Position numbers and translations under genes: made by a program. From assembly GCA_032127265.1 (NCBI GenBank), contig JAQAZP010000174.1, positions 1-10,474 of the forward strand: 10,474 nucleotides of DNA, given 5' to 3'. Positions within the stretch are counted from its first letter, which is position 1; every line of letters starts with the position of its first letter. Source of the DNA: JAQAZP01 sp032127265 (lineage in GTDB: Bacteria > Acidobacteriota > JAQAZP01). The notes beneath the pieces are model-generated. The model did no database searches. It saw only the letters and a program-made list of their open reading frames with translations, and was not told the origin of the DNA. Positions 7,653 through 10,474 of this stretch are shown here, one piece after another.

Positions 7653-9002
7653 TTAGGGATGTGGGGTTTCAGGGGCGTGGCTTTGTGCCACTGCTTCCAC
7701 CTCCCGCCAGGTACGCAGGAAGTTCCCGCCCCAGATCTTGCAGATCTCCTCGTCCGAATAGCCGCGCCGGACCAGCTCCAGGGTGACGTTCAGGGCCTGG
7801 CTGTGGTCGCTGAAGCCGTTGAACCCGCCGCCTCCGTCAAAGTCGGTGCCGATGCCCACGTGATCGATGCCGGCAATCTTCACCGCATGGTCGATGTGGT
7901 CCACGTAGGTCTCGATGGTGGCGATGGGGTGGGCTTCAGCCACCTGCCGGCGCTGGCGGTAGTATTCCTCCATCTTCGGACGAAGGGCAGTGCGCTGCTC
8001 CTCGGTCATCAGTCGGTATTCGTCCCAGGTGGGGACCCCCATCTCCTGGCGCAGCTTGTTCATCGCCGCTTCCCGCTCCGGCGATTCCGGTCCCAGATAC
8101 TGCTCGAGGGTCACGATCTGGATCACGCCGCCGTTCTTGGCCAGGGCCTTCAACTGGTCGTCGGTCAGGTTGCGGTCGTGGCTGTGGACGGCACTGCACC
8201 CCGAGTGCGAGACGATGATCGGTGCCCGGGAGACGGCCACCAGGTCGTAGAATGACTTCTCAGAGATGTGTGATGCGTCACACATGATGCCCAGACGGTT
8301 CATCCGGGCCACCACGTTCTTTCCGAAAGTGGAGATCCCGTCATGCAGCGGCTTTTCCGGGCTGGACGAATCGCAGATCTGGTTGTGGCCGGTATGGCAG
8401 AGCGTGATGTAGCGGGCCCCCAGTTTATGACAGCTGTCGAGGTACTCCAGGTCCTCGCCGACCGGGAACCCGTTCTCCACGCCGATGATGATGGCCTTTT
8501 TGCCCCCGGCCACGATTTTCTCCACCTCATCTGCCGAGCGGGCCAGTGCACATCGATCGGGATACTGTTGCTCCACCACCCGGTGGATCGCGGCGAACTG
8601 CGCCTCGGCCTTTTTCCGGGCCCTGGCATACTCGTCTTCGTTCAACTCTTTCGCCTGGCTGGTGAAGACGGCCAGAAAGACCGCGTCCATCCCCCCCTGC
8701 TCCATCTTTACCAGGTCACAGCGCAGCTTGGGATTGTCGATGCCCGGGTCAAGTTCACCAGTGCCGTACTCCTCACCGGGAATATCCACATGTGAATCCA
8801 GCGTCAGGGCCTTTTCATGGACGGCTTTTGCCCGGGCAAGAAGTTTTTCTTCTTCAGTCGGGGATTGTACCGCTTCGACCTGGGCCGGTCCGGCCTCTGG
8901 CCGGGCCGGATCGGACTGGGCAAAAACAGTCGCTGCCACCAGTGCCATGAGCACTCCACATACGATTTCGATTATCGACAAAGGATTCTTCCAGGTCTTC
9001 AT
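7653..9002 (-). CDS. Exported dipeptidase, peptidase family M19 (renal/membrane dipeptidase type)
   Basis: This is a predicted zinc dipeptidase of 449 residues that would hydrolyse dipeptides outside the cytoplasm. The N-terminus is a signal peptide: MKTWK, a hydrophobic stretch (about 9-27), then a likely cleavage after VFA (28/29). A charged spacer precedes the catalytic domain (about 62-435). The five zinc ligands are recognisable: His71 and Asp73 (DSHVD), Glu176 (GVENG), His245 (DASH) and His266 (SHSG), with Arg277 (HDRN) and Asp387 (GTDFDG). Their spacing matches human renal dipeptidase (20, 22, 125, 198, 219, 230, 288) except for about 52 extra residues between Arg277 and Asp387. The ribosome site AGGAGAG (9008-9014, read on the minus strand) lies 5 bases from ATG. 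It converges on lpdA with 13 bases between stops and lies downstream of tRNA-Arg. Substrate preference is unknown. Confidence 0.93.
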   Translation of the reverse strand: MKTWKNPLSIIEIVCGVLMALVAATVFAQSDPARPEAGPAQVEAVQSPTEEEKLLARAKAVHEKALTLDSHVDIPGEEYGTGELDPGIDNPKLRCDLVKMEQGGMDAVFLAVFTSQAKELNEDEYARARKKAEAQFAAIHRVVEQQYPDRCALARSADEVEKIVAGGKKAIIIGVENGFPVGEDLEYLDSCHKLGARYITLCHTGHNQICDSSSPEKPLHDGISTFGKNVVARMNRLGIMCDASHISEKSFYDLVAVSRAPIIVSHSGCSAVHSHDRNLTDDQLKALAKNGGVIQIVTLEQYLGPESPEREAAMNKLRQEMGVPTWDEYRLMTEEQRTALRPKMEEYYRQRRQVAEAHPIATIETYVDHIDHAVKIAGIDHVGIGTDFDGGGGFNGFSDHSQALNVTLELVRRGYSDEEICKIWGGNFLRTWREVEAVAQSHAPETPHP

Positions 9003-9063
9003 TCGGTCTCTCCTGAAACTGCTGATGTGTATGCCATTGAGGCAGTGGATAAATTGAATAGTC

Positions 9064-9140
9064 TGGCGCGCCGGGAAGGACTCGAACCTTCAGCCCTCAG
9101 ATTCGAAGTCTGATGCTCTATCCAATTGAGCTACCGGCGC
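9064..9140 (-). tRNA. tRNA-Arg (anticodon TCG)
   Basis: The minus strand folds into a complete cloverleaf: acceptor stem GCGCCGG/CCGGCGC (7 perfect pairs), D-stem GCTC/GAGC, anticodon stem TCAGA/TCTGA with loop CTTCGAA, a 5-base variable region, and T-stem GAAGG/CCTTC with loop TTCGAGT. The anticodon TCG (plus-strand 9104-9106) reads CGA and probably other CGN arginine codons. The discriminator is G and the 3' CCA is encoded in the DNA (9064-9066). The gene is 61 bases upstream of the dipeptidase start on the same strand, with no clear terminator between. Confidence 0.97.
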
Positions 9141-9171
9141 GCAGGGGATAGGAGAAGGGTCGCCTGGACTC

Positions 9172-9200
9172 AGAATACCCCGGAAACGGTTTTTTCGCCA
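9172..9200 (-). promoter_or_regulatory. Candidate promoter for tRNA-Arg
   Basis: On the minus strand TGGCGA (9200-9195) and TATTCT (9177-9172) are separated by 17 bases and lie about 31 bases before the mature tRNA 5' end. The -10 box matches consensus well and the -35 box only partly (3 of 6). The position is right for a tRNA promoter, but the match alone is weak evidence. Confidence 0.35.
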
Positions 9201-9423
9201 CTCCGTCCTGACCAGGGTCACCCAGTTTCTGGAAGTGCCTCCTTGAACCTGACCAGGAACCGGTTATTCGGAGCAGTGTGCCCGGGTGAGGTAGCGGGAT
9301 AGGCCGAGGGGACATATTCATGGAAATCCCGACCAGGAGACAACCGCGGGCTGCCGCACTTGTTCGGAGGCTTCATCAAGGGATGTTTGACGCAGCCGGC
9401 AGCTGGGAATCGTAAAGGAAACA

Positions 9424-9452
9424 TTGAAGTTGAAAAGGATAATCAATACACT
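9424..9452 (+). promoter_or_regulatory. Candidate promoter of the Rieske-glutamate synthase gene
   Basis: TTGAAG (9424-9429) and TACACT (9447-9452) are 17 bases apart in an AT-richer stretch about 90 bases before the ATG at 9544. Each matches the sigma-70 consensus at four of six positions. A competing GATAAT (9438-9443) has no good -35 partner. Confidence 0.3.
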
Positions 9453-9543
9453 CGACGACAAGCACTCGAGCAACCGCGGATAACAGCGAAATCATCGCCC
9501 AACCGCTCAAACCGCATACGGCCTGATATGGAAGAGGGATACC

Positions 9544-10474
9544 ATGAGAAAAGTTCCTGTCGCAACGCTCAGTTCGCTGAAAGACCGGGAACCCGCCTAT
9601 GCTCTCGTGGGTGAGGTCGACCTGGTTGTGGTTCGCTACGATGACAATGTGTCGGTCTTCTACGGCCGCTGCCTGCATCGTGGTGCGTTGATGTCGGACG
9701 GGTTTGTCAGCGGCAGCAATCTGATCTGCGGTGTCCATTTCTGGGATTACCGGCTCGACGGCGGTGTTTCGGAGTATGCCAATAAAGAAGCCCTGACCAG
9801 GTTTTCCTCGTGGATCGAAGGGGACGAGGTTCTGGTCGATGCCGACGAGATCAACGCCTGGGCACAGAAAAACCCGCAGCCGTTTGATCGCGACGCCTAC
9901 CTGGGGCTATACGCCGATACCTCCCACGGAACGCCCGAAGAGCCCAGCAATGCCTTGATCCAGCAGTACGCCCGTGACGGTCTGTCGAAAACCGGCCACC
10001 ATGGCAAGGTGGAGGCCATGGGCGTGCCCCGAGATGAGCTGCCGCGATGGGATGACATTCAACTTCTGACGGCGCAACTGCACAAGGCCCCCCTGCTTGA
10101 TGAGGACCAAGTGGGAACCGAGACGGTAATCGGCCCCAACGCTCAAAAGCCGCTGACGTTGAAAATCCCGCTTTTTGTCTCGGACATGTCTTTTGGTGCT
10201 CTGTCCGAACCGGCGAAAGTTGCGCTGTCACGCGGGGCCGAATTGGCCGGTACGGGCATCTGTTCCGGCGAGGGCGGAATGCTCCCCGAGGAGCAGGAAG
10301 CCAACAGCCGCTATTTTTACGAACTCGCCTCTGCCCGGTTCGGGTTCGCGTGGGAGAAACTGGCCAAAGTCCAGGCCTTCCACTTCAAAGGCGGCCAGGG
10401 CGCCAAGACAGGCACTGGCGGACACCTGCCCGGTAACAAGGTGCAAGGCAAAATCGCCCAGGTGCGGAACCTGC
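9544..10474 (+). CDS. Rieske [2Fe-2S]-glutamate synthase (FMN domain) fusion protein, 3' end missing
   Basis: An open frame runs from ATG 9544 to the right edge with no stop (310 complete codons). GAGGG at 9534-9538 is the likely ribosome site. Residues 1 to about 105 form a Rieske/NirD-like ferredoxin domain with both cluster motifs: Cys43-Leu-His45 and Cys62-Gly-Val-His65, 16 residues apart. After a linker, residues about 180 onward match the FMN-binding domain of glutamate synthase (GltB type): IPLFVSDMSFGALS at 208-221, GTGICSGEGGM at 236-246, and KGGQGAKTGTGGHLPGNKV at 282-300. The N-terminal glutamine amidotransferase domain of classical GltB is absent. The family suggests FMN-dependent chemistry on 2-oxoglutarate or a related substrate with electrons arriving through the Rieske cluster; this is inference. 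Third-position G+C is about 69% in the first 119 codons, well below sucA. It could be annotated as FMN-binding glutamate synthase family protein. Confidence 0.88.
   Translation, partial: MRKVPVATLSSLKDREPAYALVGEVDLVVVRYDDNVSVFYGRCLHRGALMSDGFVSGSNLICGVHFWDYRLDGGVSEYANKEALTRFSSWIEGDEVLVDADEINAWAQKNPQPFDRDAYLGLYADTSHGTPEEPSNALIQQYARDGLSKTGHHGKVEAMGVPRDELPRWDDIQLLTAQLHKAPLLDEDQVGTETVIGPNAQKPLTLKIPLFVSDMSFGALSEPAKVALSRGAELAGTGICSGEGGMLPEEQEANSRYFYELASARFGFAWEKLAKVQAFHFKGGQGAKTGTGGHLPGNKVQGKIAQVRNL

Larger units (their letters stand above)
9141..9543. other. 403-base intergenic region with short repeats
   Basis: I see no convincing gene here. It holds the candidate tRNA promoter, a candidate promoter for the Rieske fusion gene, CCTGACCAGG twice (9207-9216, 9248-9257) and the near copy CCCGACCAGG (9328-9337), the palindrome AACCGGTT (9258-9265) directly after the second copy, and a direct repeat CAACCGCGG (9341-9349, 9471-9479). 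Its base composition is less GC-rich than the genes to the left. CCGGAAACGG followed by six T (9180-9195) resembles a terminator but has only a 3-base-pair stem. Confidence 0.5.

Noticed and set aside
9064..9140. tRNA-Arg as an attachment site for an integrated element
   Set aside because: There is no integrase, no second copy of the tRNA 3' end in the window, and the compositionally different DNA lies on the wrong (5') side.
9180..9195. CCGGAAACGG plus six T as a terminator
   Set aside because: The stem is only three base pairs and no plus-strand gene lies directly upstream that would need it.
9360..9614. An 84-codon plus-strand open frame overlapping the start of the Rieske fusion gene
   Set aside because: It has no ribosome site or recognisable motif and overlaps a strongly supported gene in another frame; probably chance.
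9376..10446. Minus-strand open frames opposite the Rieske fusion gene
   Set aside because: The plus frame has an intact Rieske motif and glutamate-synthase motifs over the same bases; the reverse frames show none.

Overview
The window is GC-rich bacterial chromosomal DNA, by eye roughly two thirds G+C, with tightly packed genes and strong G/C preference at third codon positions in its central part. The gene set is a complete 2-oxoglutarate dehydrogenase operon, a two-domain DUF523-DUF1722 protein with an SPSSGMERV motif, a Rieske/glutamate-synthase fusion, and a tRNA with its CCA encoded in the DNA. This suggests a Gram-negative proteobacterial-type organism. A Desulfuromonadales/deltaproteobacterial relative is my best guess, but it rests on resemblance and not on a marker gene.

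Layout. (1) Bases 1-969, plus strand: the 3' part of a secreted lipoprotein esterase of the PHB-depolymerase/LpqC family. Its signal peptide is cut by the left edge and begins with four CTGGCC repeats. (2) 1029-1976, plus: a DUF523(TudS-like)-DUF1722 protein, related to the tRNA 4-thiouridine desulfidase RudS. It starts at GTG and has Ser in place of one expected cluster-binding Cys. (3) 2174-7639, plus: sucA, sucB and lpdA, encoding E1, E2 and E3 of the 2-oxoglutarate dehydrogenase complex, with gaps of 36 and 15 bases. (4) 7653-9002, minus: an exported M19 (renal/membrane type) dipeptidase, convergent with lpdA across only 13 bases. (5) 9064-9140, minus: tRNA-Arg(TCG), 61 bases upstream of the dipeptidase on the same strand. 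(6) 9141-9543: a 403-base intergenic region with small repeats and candidate promoters. (7) 9544 to the right edge, plus: the first 310 codons of a Rieske [2Fe-2S]-glutamate synthase (FMN domain) fusion that runs off the window.

How the genes work together. The central operon encodes a self-contained TCA-cycle machine: SucA decarboxylates 2-oxoglutarate on thiamine diphosphate, SucB carries the succinyl group on a lipoyl arm to CoA, and LpdA reoxidises the lipoyl group to make NADH. The truncated right-hand gene belongs to a family that also handles 2-oxoglutarate or glutamate chemistry, but a functional link to the operon is inference only. The exported esterase and exported dipeptidase are scavenging-type enzymes. 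I see no mobile element, CRISPR array or defence system. The most unusual items are the Rieske-GltB fusion without an amidotransferase domain and the Cys-to-Ser change in the RudS-like protein.
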